Assembly: GCF_002860865.1 (NCBI RefSeq)
Contig: NZ_PKIE01000001.1
Coordinates: 620,001 to 684,000, forward strand
Reading direction: 5' to 3'
Length of the DNA: 64,000 nucleotides
DNA from: Streptococcus mitis
Lineage (GTDB): Bacteria > Bacillota > Bacilli > Lactobacillales > Streptococcaceae
Below are positions 22,847 to 31,551 of this stretch, piece after piece; positions within the stretch are counted from its first letter, which is position 1; every line of letters begins with the position of its first letter. The position numbers were made by a program, and so were the translations under genes. The notes beneath the pieces were generated by a model, which saw only the letters and a list, made by a program, of their open reading frames with translations, searched no databases and was not told where the DNA came from.

Positions 22847-24181
22847 TTAGAAAATATCAAATAACAATTTCACATTGAGAATTGTTAAGATAATGGAAAC
22901 GATATAGCCAAGGATGGTATTCCATTTGGCATTGGTAAATTCTCCCATCAGTGATTTCTTAGAAGTTAGATAAATCAGTGGGAAGATTGAAAATGGAAGA
23001 GCAATCGAAAGAAAGACTTGTGAATAAACCAATAACTGATCCAATGTTTTTTCCTGATGACCAAACAGAACCGCTACAATCATGACAGGTAGCAAGGCAA
23101 AGAGGCGAGTCGCCAAACGAATGAACCATTGAGGCAATCTCATATGCAAGAAACCTTCCATAACGATTTGTCCAGTCAAGGTACCCGTAATTGTCGAATT
23201 CTGACCACTGGCTAATAAAGCCAAGGCAAACAAAGTTGATAAGGTCGAGCTAGCTATAGCTCCTGCAATAGTAGAATCCTGCAAGGCATTATACATTTGA
23301 GAGAAGGCAGAAATGTCGGATGCATGGCCGAAAAAGAGAGCCGCTCCTAAGATCAAAAGAAGGGAGTTAACGACAAAGGCCAAGGATAACTCGAGATTAG
23401 AATCCCAGGTCATAAAGCGTACGGCTTTTCGAACATCATTTTTGTCCTTGTGATTGATTTTACGAGTCTGTGACAAGGATGAATGCAAATAGAGGTTATG
23501 AGGCATAACAGTTGCTCCCACGATCCCTAGTGCCAAGGTTAATTGACTTTCATGCCCTGGCAAGGGACTTTCAAATAAGGTTGCATTCGGTAGATAACCC
23601 TCAACGATTCCTTGGAAGCTTGGATGTGACAAAGCTACCAGATAGGTAAAAATTGCTAGAATGGTTAAAATCAGTGTTGTCACAATAGCTTCAATCTTCT
23701 TAAAGCCAAATTTCATCAGAAGCAATAAGAGAAAAACATCCAACACGGTCAAGAGAATTGCTATCATAATCGGAATCTTAAAGAGAAGATTGAGAGCAAT
23801 CGCTGAACCTAGAACTTCTGCCAGATCTGTCGCCATCAAGGCTAATTCTAAAATCACCCATAGACTATAACGAAGCCATTTAGGTGAATGATGAGCCGTT
23901 GCTTGAGCCAGGTCCATCTGGGTTACAATACCAAGCTTTCCTGCCATCTGCTGAAGTTGCATGGCAATGAGAGATGAAATCAAGATAACAAACAAGAGAC
24001 TATACTTATAGGAAGCACCACCGACTACACTGGTAATCCAGTTTCCTGGATCCATATAACCAACTGCGACAAGAGCACCCGGACCTACAAAGGCCTTTAA
24101 ATTTTGCCAGAAATGATTGTTATTTGGAGTATCGATAGATTGATTAATCTCAGAGAGTGACACTTTTTTATGAGAAGACAT
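22847..24181 (-). CDS. mntH: Nramp-family divalent metal (Mn2+/Fe2+) transporter
   Basis: Proton-coupled importer of manganese or iron in the membrane. Metal-site motifs DPGN (Asp44-Asn47, in GYMDPGNWIT) in helix 1 and MPHNLYLHSS in helix 6 are intact, and about 11 membrane segments can be counted in 444 aa. The upstream region carries two extended -10 promoters and four 14-bp palindromes, described separately, pointing to a DtxR/MntR-type metal repressor. Ends at the terminator shared with tRNA-Ser. Confidence 0.94.
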   Translation of the reverse strand: MSSHKKVSLSEINQSIDTPNNNHFWQNLKAFVGPGALVAVGYMDPGNWITSVVGGASYKYSLLFVILISSLIAMQLQQMAGKLGIVTQMDLAQATAHHSPKWLRYSLWVILELALMATDLAEVLGSAIALNLLFKIPIMIAILLTVLDVFLLLLLMKFGFKKIEAIVTTLILTILAIFTYLVALSHPSFQGIVEGYLPNATLFESPLPGHESQLTLALGIVGATVMPHNLYLHSSLSQTRKINHKDKNDVRKAVRFMTWDSNLELSLAFVVNSLLLILGAALFFGHASDISAFSQMYNALQDSTIAGAIASSTLSTLFALALLASGQNSTITGTLTGQIVMEGFLHMRLPQWFIRLATRLFALLPVMIVAVLFGHQEKTLDQLLVYSQVFLSIALPFSIFPLIYLTSKKSLMGEFTNAKWNTILGYIVSIILTILNVKLLFDIF

Positions 24182-24223
24182 AGATACTTACCTCTTTCTA
24201 AACCTACTTTTTCATTATTTTTC

Positions 24224-24237
24224 TTAAGGGACCTTAA
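24224..24237. promoter_or_regulatory. mntH operator O1
   Basis: TTAAGGGACCTTAA: six-base arms TTAAGG/CCTTAA fully palindromic around a two-base centre. Its core resembles the TTAAGG of known MntR boxes. Confidence 0.6.
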
Positions 24238-24245
24238 TATTTTTC

Positions 24246-24259
24246 TTAAGGCACATTAA
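24246..24259. promoter_or_regulatory. mntH operator O2
   Basis: TTAAGGCACATTAA, same motif with one arm mismatch, spaced 22 bp (two helical turns) from O1. Confidence 0.5.
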
Positions 24260-24267
24260 TATTTTTC

Positions 24268-24281
24268 TTAAGGCACATTAA
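24268..24281. promoter_or_regulatory. mntH operator O3, overlapping promoter P1
   Basis: TTAAGGCACATTAA, 22 bp from O2; its end touches the -10 of the near promoter. Confidence 0.55.
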
Positions 24282-24289
24282 TTATAACA
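24281..24289 (-). promoter_or_regulatory. mntH promoter P1
   Basis: Minus strand TGTTATAAT, extended -10, immediately followed downstream by O3. Confidence 0.6.
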
Positions 24290-24338
24290 CAAAAAATGAA
24301 AACTATATGAAAAACATTTAGTTTTTTCATTATTTTTC

Positions 24339-24352
24339 TTAAGGCACCTTAA
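24339..24352. promoter_or_regulatory. mntH operator O4, overlapping promoter P2
   Basis: TTAAGGCACCTTAA, perfect arms. The surrounding TTTTTCATTATTTTTCTTAAGG is also found around O1, showing duplication. Confidence 0.6.
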
Positions 24353-24360
24353 TTATAACA
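24352..24360 (-). promoter_or_regulatory. mntH promoter P2
   Basis: Second minus strand TGTTATAAT, 71 bp upstream of P1 and followed by O4 in the same geometry. Confidence 0.55.
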
Positions 24361-24411
24361 GAAAATATGATAAAAACTTAAGAAAATTCAGGACTTGATT
24401 TAATATTTAGG

Positions 24412-24439
24412 ATACAACAAAATGTTGTATTCTTTTTTT
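24412..24439 (+). terminator. Orphan terminator upstream of mntH
   Basis: ATACAACA / TGTTGTAT stem with a three-base loop, then a run of seven T with one C before it. It points right, but no plus-strand gene precedes it. Confidence 0.7.
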
Positions 24440-24697
24440 GCAAAAGAATACCAAAGAATAAAATAAAAAACGTTGTAAAACACCTGATATTATGCGTTTT
24501 TTTGATTTTAAAGACTTTTTGCTTGATCCTTTTCACCCTGTTTAACCGCCATTGATTTTAACTCATTACCTACATCTCAAAAAAAATTTAAAATTGTCTT
24601 AATCTCCTTTATTGTGTCGCTTTTGGAATTTTTTGGGTATAAACTTCTACGCGCATCCTATGGAGCAAGACAGACTCATAGCTTCACACATAATAGA
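24440..24697. other. Gene-poor stretch upstream of mntH
   Basis: No open reading frame of note. 24476-24500 repeats one arm (CTTGATATTATGCGTTTT-like) of the ybaB terminator at 41692-41735, so it looks like a partial copy. Confidence 0.5.
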
Positions 24698-24732
24698 ACG
24701 AGTATCTCCATCTGTAGAGATACTCGTTTTTT
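24698..24732 (+). terminator. Orphan terminator, possible small RNA end
   Basis: Perfect 11-base stem ACGAGTATCTC / GAGATACTCGT and six T. No plus-strand gene lies to the left. Confidence 0.75.
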
Positions 24733-24778
24733 GCTATTTTTGAAGTGATCTTTTTGACCAGTCCTATACATCATTTTT

Positions 24779-24892
24779 ATACTCAACGAAAATCAAAGAG
24801 AAAAATAGGAAGCTAACCGCAGGTTGCTCAAAGTACAGCTTTGAGGTTGCAGATGGAAGCTGACGTGGTTTGAAGAGATTTTCTAAGAGTAT
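24779..24892 (+). repeat. BOX-type repeat, short form
   Basis: Begins ATACTCAACGAAAATCAAAG and ends GAAGAGATTTTCTAAGAGTAT, the two conserved ends of streptococcal BOX elements. About 114 bp, lacking the GACGAAGTCAGT segment seen in the longer copies. Confidence 0.8.
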
Positions 24893-25108
24893 TAAGGAGT
24901 ATAGAATAGTATTTTAACTCCATCCTCTAAAGTGCTTTCAATAAAAGATACTTGAACACCATATTCAGCATATAAGCTGTATGCGCTAAGTCAAAACAAT
25001 CATTCTTTTCTAATTTATCGTAAATAAATCTAAAATCACAGAATACTGTCAGATGACTTAAACAATGATTCTTTGGAAAGAGCGAATCAAAACTTGATTT
25101 ATCACTTT

Positions 25109-25696
25109 TTATTCCACTATCTTCTCGTTACACATATTAATAAAATACTGATGTAAGCGCACATCATCAGTCAATTCTGGATGAAAAGAAGTTACCAGCA
25201 TATTTTTTTCTTGGGCTGCAACGATTTGATTGTCCACTGTTGCTAGAATTTCTACATCTTCTCCAACACTACTGATAATTGGACCACGAATAAAGGTCAT
25301 TGGAATCTGACCAACTCCCTTACATTCTGCTTCCGTATAGAAACTTCCTAATTGGCGCCCATAGGCATTGCGCTCGACCACCATATCCATAGTTCCAAGA
25401 TGACACTCTTCCTGAGAAGAAATTTCTTTAGCTAAGAGAATCAAGCCTGCGCAAGTACCAAAAACGGGAAGTTCAGAAAGTATGGCTTCTCGAATGGGAA
25501 TCAGCATGTTTTGGTCTCGTAAGAGCTTGCCCATGGTTGTAGACTCTCCTCCAGGTAATATCAAACCCGACAAGTCACTCTGATTTTGCTGAAAATCCTC
25601 TAAATTTCTGATTTCAACACTCTCGACACCTAATTGAGCTAGTACTTTTGCATGTTCTGCAAAGGCACCTTGCAAGGCCAATATTCCGATTTTCAT
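25109..25696 (-). CDS. pdxT: Pyridoxal 5'-phosphate synthase glutaminase subunit
   Basis: Class I glutaminase that feeds ammonia to PdxS for de novo PLP synthesis. Nucleophile Cys82 in [13 protein letters not shown], His/Glu of the triad in TSFHPEL, oxyanion LPGGEST. 195 aa. Starts one base after the pdxS stop codon. Confidence 0.95.
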   Translation of the reverse strand: MKIGILALQGAFAEHAKVLAQLGVESVEIRNLEDFQQNQSDLSGLILPGGESTTMGKLLRDQNMLIPIREAILSELPVFGTCAGLILLAKEISSQEECHLGTMDMVVERNAYGRQLGSFYTEAECKGVGQIPMTFIRGPIISSVGEDVEILATVDNQIVAAQEKNMLVTSFHPELTDDVRLHQYFINMCNEKIVE

Positions 25697-26572
25697 CTAT
25701 TTTCCTCGCTCTGCCATGAGAATTTGAATTTCATTTTCATTAATACCAACCATAGCTTCTCCTAGATCTTCAGAGATTTGAGCTAGAATTTGAGGATTAC
25801 GGAAGTTAGTCACAGCCTTAACAATGGCACTGGCCCGTTTAACAGGATCGCCTGACTTAAAAATACCTGAACCGACAAAGACGCCCTCTGCCCCTAATTG
25901 CATCATCAGCGCAGCATCTGCTGGCGTTGCAACGCCTCCAGCCGCAAAGTTTACAACTGGCAATTTCCCATACTCATGGACATATTGAACCAATTCTACA
26001 GGAACTTGCAAGTCCTTGGCAGCAACATAAAGTTCGTCCTCTCGTAAGTTTTGAATGCGACGAATTTCCTGATTCATCATACGCATATGACGAACAGCTT
26101 GGACGATATCCCCTGTCCCCGGTTCTCCTTTTGTACGAATCATAGAAGCACCTTCAGCGATACGACGCAAGGCTTCACCCAAGTCCTTAGCTCCACAGAC
26201 AAAAGGAACTTGGAATTCTTTCTTGTCCACATGGAAACGGTCGTCAGCTGGAGATAAAACTTCACTCTCATCGATATAGTCAATCTCAATAGCCTCTAAA
26301 ATCTGAGCTTCAACAAAATGCCCGATTCTGACCTTGGCCATTACTGGAATGCTAACCGCTTCTTGAATTTCCTTAATCATCTTTGGATCGCTCATACGGG
26401 AAACACCACCAGCTGCACGAATATCAGCTGGAATCCGTTCCAAGGCCATAACAGCTGCCGCACCAGCAGCTTCTGCAATACGGGCCTGTTCAGGATTCTG
26501 AACGTCCATGATAACCCCACCTTTAAGCATTTGTGCTAAGTTTTTATTTAATTCATAACGATTTTCAGTCAT
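25697..26572 (-). CDS. pdxS: Pyridoxal 5'-phosphate synthase lyase subunit
   Basis: TIM-barrel synthase that joins ribose 5-phosphate, glyceraldehyde 3-phosphate and ammonia into PLP. Asp23 in [10 protein letters not shown] and Schiff-base Lys80 in [10 protein letters not shown] are present, as are [10 protein letters not shown] and the phosphate loop FAAGGVATP. Start at 26572 (291 aa, family length, with GGGGAT ahead of it) rather than the ATG at 26608, which has no ribosome site. Operon pdxS-pdxT. Confidence 0.95.
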   Translation of the reverse strand: MTENRYELNKNLAQMLKGGVIMDVQNPEQARIAEAAGAAAVMALERIPADIRAAGGVSRMSDPKMIKEIQEAVSIPVMAKVRIGHFVEAQILEAIEIDYIDESEVLSPADDRFHVDKKEFQVPFVCGAKDLGEALRRIAEGASMIRTKGEPGTGDIVQAVRHMRMMNQEIRRIQNLREDELYVAAKDLQVPVELVQYVHEYGKLPVVNFAAGGVATPADAALMMQLGAEGVFVGSGIFKSGDPVKRASAIVKAVTNFRNPQILAQISEDLGEAMVGINENEIQILMAERGK

Positions 26573-26677
26573 TTCTTTATCCCCATCATTTGTATTGGTA
26601 GCTACCATTTAATTTTAAGTCAGATTAGAATGAATCACAAGATAAAAAAACGATAATTGTATGGGTACAGATTGACT

Positions 26678-26714
26678 AAAAAACTATCTGACCTTAACTT
26701 AAGGCCAGATAGTT
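26678..26714 (-). terminator. nox terminator
   Basis: AACTATCTG-x-CCTTAA / TTAAGG-x-CAGATAGTT stem with one internal mismatch and six T on the minus strand. Confidence 0.85.
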
Positions 26715-26723
26715 CATTCATTT

Positions 26724-28103
26724 TTATTTTTCAGCTGTAAGGGCAGCCATTGTAATGTAGTTGTATGGTTTATTAAAGTGTGGCAAGAAGAATAGGTCAG
26801 TCAAAGCCAATTTTTCAATTGTTACATGCTCTTGAATAGCAAGTGAGAACATGTGAATTCCCATACTAATCGCAGGGTCATGTGAAACCATTTGTGCACC
26901 AAGAATTTCACGACTATCTTTGTCAAAGACAATCTTGATGGCTACTTCATGGTTATCATGTTTCATGAATTCTGGTTTTTGAAGATCGTTAAATCCTGTT
27001 TCAGTTGCGTGGTAACCAGCAGCTTTAGCTTTTTCAAGAGTCAAACCAGTTGAAACCATGTGAAGACCGTAGATTGAGATACCGTTTGAACCTTGAACAC
27101 CGATTCCTTCCAATTCATGTCCACAAGCATTGTAAGCACCAACAATACCAGTACGAACTGCGTTTGAAGCAAGTGCGATGTAGCTTGTATCTTTACGAGC
27201 GTTGTCATAAACAGTCGCACAGTCTCCAACAGCAAATACACCAGGAAGTGAAGTTTCTTGTTTCTTGTTTACAAGGAAAGCACCGTTACGGAAGAGTTCA
27301 ATCTTACCATCAGCAAGTGCTGTGTTTGGACGGAAACCAACTGCAAGGATAACCATATCCACATCGAAAGTTTCTTTATCAGTAATCAAGCGTTCAACTT
27401 TACCGTCACCCTCGATTGCTTTAACAGTTTGACCAAGAGCCAAGCGAATGTTGTGGTCTTCCAAGTTCTTCGCCATCATTTGTGTGAAGTCTTTGTCATA
27501 GTAACCGTTCAAAACAGTATCAACGATATCAACAAGGACAACTTCTTTTCCAAGACGCTCAAAGGCTTCAGCAAGTTCAACACCGATGTAACCACCACCA
27601 ACAACGGCAATACGGTCGAGGTGTTGGCTCTTGTCAGCAAGTTTATTGATAACTTCTTCAGCATTTTGGTACAATTTCACGAATTGTACGTTTTCAAGAG
27701 TTGCTTTAAATTCGCGGTTTCCTTTAACAATTTCAACACCTTCGATTGGTGGCAAGATTGGTGTAGAACCTGTAGCGAAAATCAATTTCTCGTATGATTC
27801 TTTGTGCTCTTTTCCTTCAACTTCTGCTGTAACTACTTTGTTATCATAGTCGATTGAAAGAACTGGTGAGTTCATGTACACTTTAGCACCTTTAGCTTCC
27901 AATTTTTCTTTATCAGAATAGAACAAGCCTTCAGCACCGTCGATTTGTTCCCCAATCCAAAGGGCCATTCCACATCCTAGGAAAGAGATGTTAGAGTTTT
28001 GGTCAAATACAACGATTTCGTTCTCATTTCCAAAATTATCCAACATAGTATTAATACATGCTGTACCAGCGTGGTTAGCACCAACTACAACGATTTTACT
28101 CAT
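26724..28103 (-). CDS. nox: H2O-forming NADH oxidase
   Basis: FAD flavoprotein reducing O2 to water with NADH, important for oxygen tolerance in H2O2-producing streptococci. N-terminal FAD fold [11 protein letters not shown] with His11, redox Cys44 in [15 protein letters not shown] fold [15 protein letters not shown], and the FAD motif [13 protein letters not shown]. 459 aa, full length. A perfect cre site overlaps its promoter. Divergent from the flavin transferase operon. Confidence 0.95.
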   Translation of the reverse strand: MSKIVVVGANHAGTACINTMLDNFGNENEIVVFDQNSNISFLGCGMALWIGEQIDGAEGLFYSDKEKLEAKGAKVYMNSPVLSIDYDNKVVTAEVEGKEHKESYEKLIFATGSTPILPPIEGVEIVKGNREFKATLENVQFVKLYQNAEEVINKLADKSQHLDRIAVVGGGYIGVELAEAFERLGKEVVLVDIVDTVLNGYYDKDFTQMMAKNLEDHNIRLALGQTVKAIEGDGKVERLITDKETFDVDMVILAVGFRPNTALADGKIELFRNGAFLVNKKQETSLPGVFAVGDCATVYDNARKDTSYIALASNAVRTGIVGAYNACGHELEGIGVQGSNGISIYGLHMVSTGLTLEKAKAAGYHATETGFNDLQKPEFMKHDNHEVAIKIVFDKDSREILGAQMVSHDPAISMGIHMFSLAIQEHVTIEKLALTDLFFLPHFNKPYNYITMAALTAEK

Positions 28104-28141
28104 AGAAAAATTCCTACCTTCAATTTTAAATTTACTCTTCT

Positions 28142-28170
28142 AGTATAACATTTACTGTTAGCGTTTACAA
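28142..28170 (-). promoter_or_regulatory. nox promoter
   Basis: Minus strand TTGTAA (28165-28170), 17 bp, then TGTTATACT with -10 at 28142-28147; +1 near 28135. Confidence 0.65.
28156..28169 (-). promoter_or_regulatory. Perfect cre site over the nox promoter
   Basis: Minus strand TGTAAACGCTAACA matches TGNAANCGNTNNCA fully and covers the -35 and spacer. Confidence 0.75.
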
Positions 28171-28294
28171 GAGTTTAGCTAATTTTCCCGATTTTTTTGT
28201 AAAAAAGTGTAAATAATCTGTATTTTATCAGCCTTTCTTACAATTACTCTTTATATTTTCCGAGCATATTTCTTGACAAGTTTACAAATTTTAT

Positions 28295-28323
28295 TTGTGA
28301 AAACGCTGACTTTATGGTATGCT
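28295..28323 (+). promoter_or_regulatory. Promoter of the flavin transferase operon
   Basis: TTGTGA (28295-28300), 17 bp, TGGTATGCT with -10 at 28318-28323. A leader of about 85 nt precedes the GTG start. 28171-28290 is AT-rich with no gene. Confidence 0.7.
28298..28311 (+). promoter_or_regulatory. cre site over the flavin transferase promoter
   Basis: TGAAAACGCTGACT matches the cre consensus except for the last base and overlaps the -35 and spacer, a repressing position. Confidence 0.65.
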
Positions 28324-28413
28324 AGTATCATGGAAAGAAAATGTAAGGGGTTAAATTTAATATAAATTTACAATATTTCAACCTTCTTTTCATAAGAGAA
28401 AGGAGTTGGTAGC

Positions 28414-29337
28414 GTGCCTCTTAGTTCACATTCCGAACGGCTAATGGGGACTACTATCACTATTTCATTAGTAGATGAGCGAGCCGATAGCTTGCTCCAA
28501 AAATCCTTTGATTTACTCAAAGAGCTTGAATACCGCTTCAATGCCAATAGTCAAGAATCTGAGTTGATGGAAATCAATTATCAAGCTGGAATAGCTCCAG
28601 TCAAAGTTCATCCTGATTTGTTTGAATTGATTTCACTTGGATTAGAGCATAGCCTAGCGCCCTCTAGTCATCTCAACATCAGCATTGGTCCCTTGATTCA
28701 AACCTGGCGCATTGGTTTTTCGGATGCCAAAGTGGCCCAGCCTCAAGAAATTGAATCGGTGCTTCCTTTAATCAATCCTCATTATATCGAGTTAGATTCT
28801 TCCACCTCCACTGTGTTATTAAAACAAAAAGGAATGAAGATCGATCTTGGTTGTTTAGCCAAGGGTTATAGTGCGGATAAGGTTGCCCAATTTCTTAGAG
28901 AAGAGGGAGTGACATCTGCCTTGATCAATCTGGGAGGGAATGTCCTGACCATTGGAAAAAATCAGGCAAGAGGAAATCAGCCTTGGCAAATCGGGATTCA
29001 AGACCCAGCCAATCCTAGGGGAAATCACTTAATGACCATCCCTGTTGTCAATAAATCTGTCGTGACTTCAGGCATTTATGAACGTCACCTGACTGTCGAT
29101 GGAAAAGATTACCATCATATTTTTGACAGCCAAACAGGATATCCTGTTGAAACAGAACTAGCTAGTCTAACAATCATCTCTGATAAATCAGTTGATGGTG
29201 AAATCTGGACAACTCGTCTATTTGGAGAAAGACCTGCTTCTATCCTCTGGCAAGTCGAAAGTTTGGAGGGCATCGAAGCTATCCTCATCGATAAAGAAGG
29301 TTACCTAAGCTGTTCTTCAGGAATTCCTACTCTATAG
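28414..29337 (+). CDS. apbE: ApbE-family FAD:protein FMN transferase, cytosolic type
   Basis: Transfers FMN from FAD onto a Ser/Thr of target proteins. Family motifs: ERLMGTTITISL at the start, INLGGNVLTIG, and HHIFDSQTGYPV, with the Asp-Gly...Thr-Thr of the C-terminal metal loop as DGEIWTTRLF. 307 aa. Start is GTG at 28414 with AAAGGAG upstream. There is no signal peptide or lipobox, unlike exported ApbE, so it should work in the cytosol. Its likely substrate is the protein two genes downstream, which carries two target motifs. Confidence 0.9.
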   Translation: MPLSSHSERLMGTTITISLVDERADSLLQKSFDLLKELEYRFNANSQESELMEINYQAGIAPVKVHPDLFELISLGLEHSLAPSSHLNISIGPLIQTWRIGFSDAKVAQPQEIESVLPLINPHYIELDSSTSTVLLKQKGMKIDLGCLAKGYSADKVAQFLREEGVTSALINLGGNVLTIGKNQARGNQPWQIGIQDPANPRGNHLMTIPVVNKSVVTSGIYERHLTVDGKDYHHIFDSQTGYPVETELASLTIISDKSVDGEIWTTRLFGERPASILWQVESLEGIEAILIDKEGYLSCSSGIPTL

Positions 29338-29396
29338 AAATAGATGTTTCAATGGAGTTTTAAAATCGTATTATGTAAAAAGAGAAAGGAAATCTC

Positions 29397-30002
29397 ATGT
29401 TAAAACTTATTGCTATTGTTGGAACAAATTCAAAACGTTCTACAAACCGCCAATTGCTTCAATACATGCAAAAACACTTTGCTGAAAAAGCTGAAATTGA
29501 ACTTGTTGAAATCAAGGATATCCCTGTCTTTAACAAGCCAGCTGACAAGCAAGTACCTGCTGAAATCTTAGAAATTGCTGCTAAAATTGAAGAGGCAGAT
29601 GGCGTTATTATCGGTACTCCTGAGTACGACCACTCTATCCCAGCTGTTTTGATGAGCGCTCTTGCTTGGTTGTCTTATGGTATTTACCCACTCTTGAACA
29701 AACCAATCATGATTACAGGTGCTTCTTACGGTACACTTGGTTCATCACGCGCCCAATTACAACTTCGCCAAATCTTAAACGCACCAGAAATCAAAGCAAG
29801 TGTCCTACCTGATGAATTCTTGCTTTCACATTCTCTTCAAGCCTTTAATCCAAGTGGAGATCTAGTAGATCTTGATGTTATTAAAAAACTGGATGCCACT
29901 TTTGACGACTTCCGTATCTTTGTAAAAATTACAGAAAAATTGCGCAACGCACAAGCCCTACTTCGCAAAGATGCTGAAGACTTTGACTGGGAAAATTTGT
30001 AA
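29397..30002 (+). CDS. NAD(P)H-dependent FMN reductase
   Basis: Flavodoxin-like fold reductase of 201 aa. Phosphate loop IVGTNSKRSTNRQ at the N-terminus, flavin-contact loop TPEYDHSIPAVLMSALAWL, and TGASYGTLGSSRAQ. Middle gene of the apbE operon, AAAGGAAAT upstream, 18 bp before the next gene. It probably supplies reduced flavin or partners the larger paralogue downstream; substrate unknown. Confidence 0.88.
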   Translation: MLKLIAIVGTNSKRSTNRQLLQYMQKHFAEKAEIELVEIKDIPVFNKPADKQVPAEILEIAAKIEEADGVIIGTPEYDHSIPAVLMSALAWLSYGIYPLLNKPIMITGASYGTLGSSRAQLQLRQILNAPEIKASVLPDEFLLSHSLQAFNPSGDLVDLDVIKKLDATFDDFRIFVKITEKLRNAQALLRKDAEDFDWENL

Positions 30003-30020
30003 GATAGGAGACCAAAAAGA

Positions 30021-31259
30021 ATGAAATTTGTTGGACTTGTAGGATCAAACTACGATCAATCATATAACCGTAAACTCTTAGAATTCATCCGTCGTCACTT
30101 CAAACTCAAATTTGAATTAGAAGTCCTCGAAATTGACGAAGTTCCAATGTTTAACCAAGACGAAAAATGGGACGAAAGTTTCCAATTACGTTATTTATAT
30201 AACAAAATTACTCGTGCTGATGGTGTTATCATCGCTACTCCTGAACACAACCACACAATCTCAGCTTCCCTAAAATCTGTTCTTGAATGGCTTTCATACG
30301 AAGTTCATCCATTTGAAAACAAGCCAGTCATGATTGTGGGAGCTTCTTACTACGACCAAGGTACTTCTCGTGCCCAAGTTCACCTTCGTAAGATTCTTGA
30401 CGCTCCAGGTGTCAATGCCTACACACTTCCAGGAAATGAATTCCTTCTTGGTAAAGCCAAAGAAGCTTTCGACGATGAGGGCAATATCACAAATGAAGGA
30501 ACTATTAATTTCCTTGAAACATGCTTGGACAACTTTGTAAAATATGTGGGAGTCGTTTCAAAATTGAAAAAACCAAAACCAATTGCACCAGAAGATTTAT
30601 ATTGTACAAATTCAATTGCAACTACCATTCAAGGTGTTGATCCAGACGATCCTGAATGGGTAGAAAAAGCAGCTGAACTTGTTGGAGCTGTTTCTGGAGA
30701 TACTTACGTTAAATTAGACCACGGTATCTTGACAGTTAACCAAATTGACATGTTCTTGAAAGCAATGCCATTTGAGTTGACATTTGCAGATGATAATAAT
30801 CAATTCTTGTACTTTAATAACGCACACCAAGATCCAGATACAATGTTTGGTAAACGTGTACGTGCTCAATCAGGAAATAGATTAGGAACAGTACACGGTA
30901 CATTGCCAGATTCTAGAATGAAAAACGTTGAATGGGTTGTCGGCGTATTGCGTAACGGGGATCAAGAATATGTCCGTACAATTGTGCCAGGAACACCAGA
31001 AGGCGTTATTAATACCCATAATTACCAAGCAATGTACTATCCAGATGGTTCATATGCTGGAATCAATGAAATCATCTTTAATTTCCAACCATGGCTTGAC
31101 TGGTACCTCAATACAACTGGTCAACGTCTAGTTGGTGGAAATGCTGCAGCTCCTGCTGGAGGACACGGTGGCGCAGATGCCACATCTGGAGCTTCTGATT
31201 CAGGTGATGATGGAGGCCACGGTGGTGGCGCAGACGCTACATCTGGAGCAAGTAACTAA
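30021..31259 (+). CDS. FMN reductase with PAS-like domain and two C-terminal flavinylation motifs
   Basis: 412 aa in three parts. Residues 1-185 are a flavodoxin-like FMN reductase, paralogous to the gene upstream (VGSNYDQSYNRK, TPEHNHTISASLKSVLEWL, VGASYYDQGTSRAQ). Residues about 225-360 resemble the PAS-type domain of DUF438 proteins (GILTVNQIDMFLKAMPFELT, then a YFN turn). Residues 365-412 are a Gly/Ala/His/Asp-rich tail with two copies of DATSGAS (386-392 and 405-411), fitting the ApbE target pattern Dxx[ST]GA[ST]. No signal peptide or membrane segment. I infer covalent FMN at Ser392 and Ser411, added by the ApbE of the same operon. Confidence 0.85.
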   Translation: MKFVGLVGSNYDQSYNRKLLEFIRRHFKLKFELEVLEIDEVPMFNQDEKWDESFQLRYLYNKITRADGVIIATPEHNHTISASLKSVLEWLSYEVHPFENKPVMIVGASYYDQGTSRAQVHLRKILDAPGVNAYTLPGNEFLLGKAKEAFDDEGNITNEGTINFLETCLDNFVKYVGVVSKLKKPKPIAPEDLYCTNSIATTIQGVDPDDPEWVEKAAELVGAVSGDTYVKLDHGILTVNQIDMFLKAMPFELTFADDNNQFLYFNNAHQDPDTMFGKRVRAQSGNRLGTVHGTLPDSRMKNVEWVVGVLRNGDQEYVRTIVPGTPEGVINTHNYQAMYYPDGSYAGINEIIFNFQPWLDWYLNTTGQRLVGGNAAAPAGGHGGADATSGASDSGDDGGHGGGADATSGASN

Positions 31260-31269
31260 TAATAGTTTT

Positions 31270-31292
31270 AGGAACCATTTTGGTTCCTTTTT
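31270..31292 (+). terminator. Terminator of the apbE operon
   Basis: AGGAACC-ATTTT-GGTTCCT stem followed by five or more T. Confidence 0.85.
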
Positions 31293-31551
31293 TGGCTCTT
31301 TGTCAACTGTACTTGGTGGTATGTCAATCCTTCTCTATGGAGTTATCGCCAGCAACGGTTTGAAAGTTTTGATTAAAGAACGTGTTGATTTCGCTCAAAT
31401 GCGAAACCTCATCATCGCAAGTGCTATGTTGGTCCTTGGACTTGGAGGAGCTATCCTTAAACTTGGTCCAGTTACACTTTCAGGTACTGCCCTATCAGCC
31501 ATGACAGGAACCATCTTGAACTTGATCTTGCCATACGAAAATAAAGACTAA
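31293..31551 (+). pseudogene. pyrP: 3' fragment of uracil permease gene
   Basis: From about 31305 the frame reads VLGGMSILLYGVIASNGLKV, then an RNLIIAS membrane helix and TLSGTALSAMTGTILNLILP, the last two helices of UraA/PyrP uracil permeases. About 85 codons remain of more than 400, with no start or ribosome site, so it is a dead 3' end. The intact reading frame to the stop suggests recent truncation. From memory, uraA lies next to ffh in pneumococcus, so this is the original position cut by a rearrangement. Confidence 0.8.

Noticed and set aside
24588..24604. CiaR-type direct repeat (TTTAAA-N5-CTTAAT) upstream of the orphan terminator
   Set aside because: Two mismatches, and the distance to any -10 is too long for a CiaR-dependent small RNA promoter.
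24779..24892. CRISPR array from repeated AT-rich units near mntH and the BOX
   Set aside because: The 22-bp spaced units are palindromic operators, not repeats with unique spacers, and no cas gene is present.
27258..27797. 179-codon frame antisense to nox
   Set aside because: Cys/Phe-rich translation typical of antisense shadows; nox motifs are intact on the other strand.
31132..31292. Front part of a 139-codon frame continuing into the permease fragment
   Set aside because: This part is the out-of-frame shadow of the flavinylated reductase tail; only the sequence after about 31305 resembles a permease.
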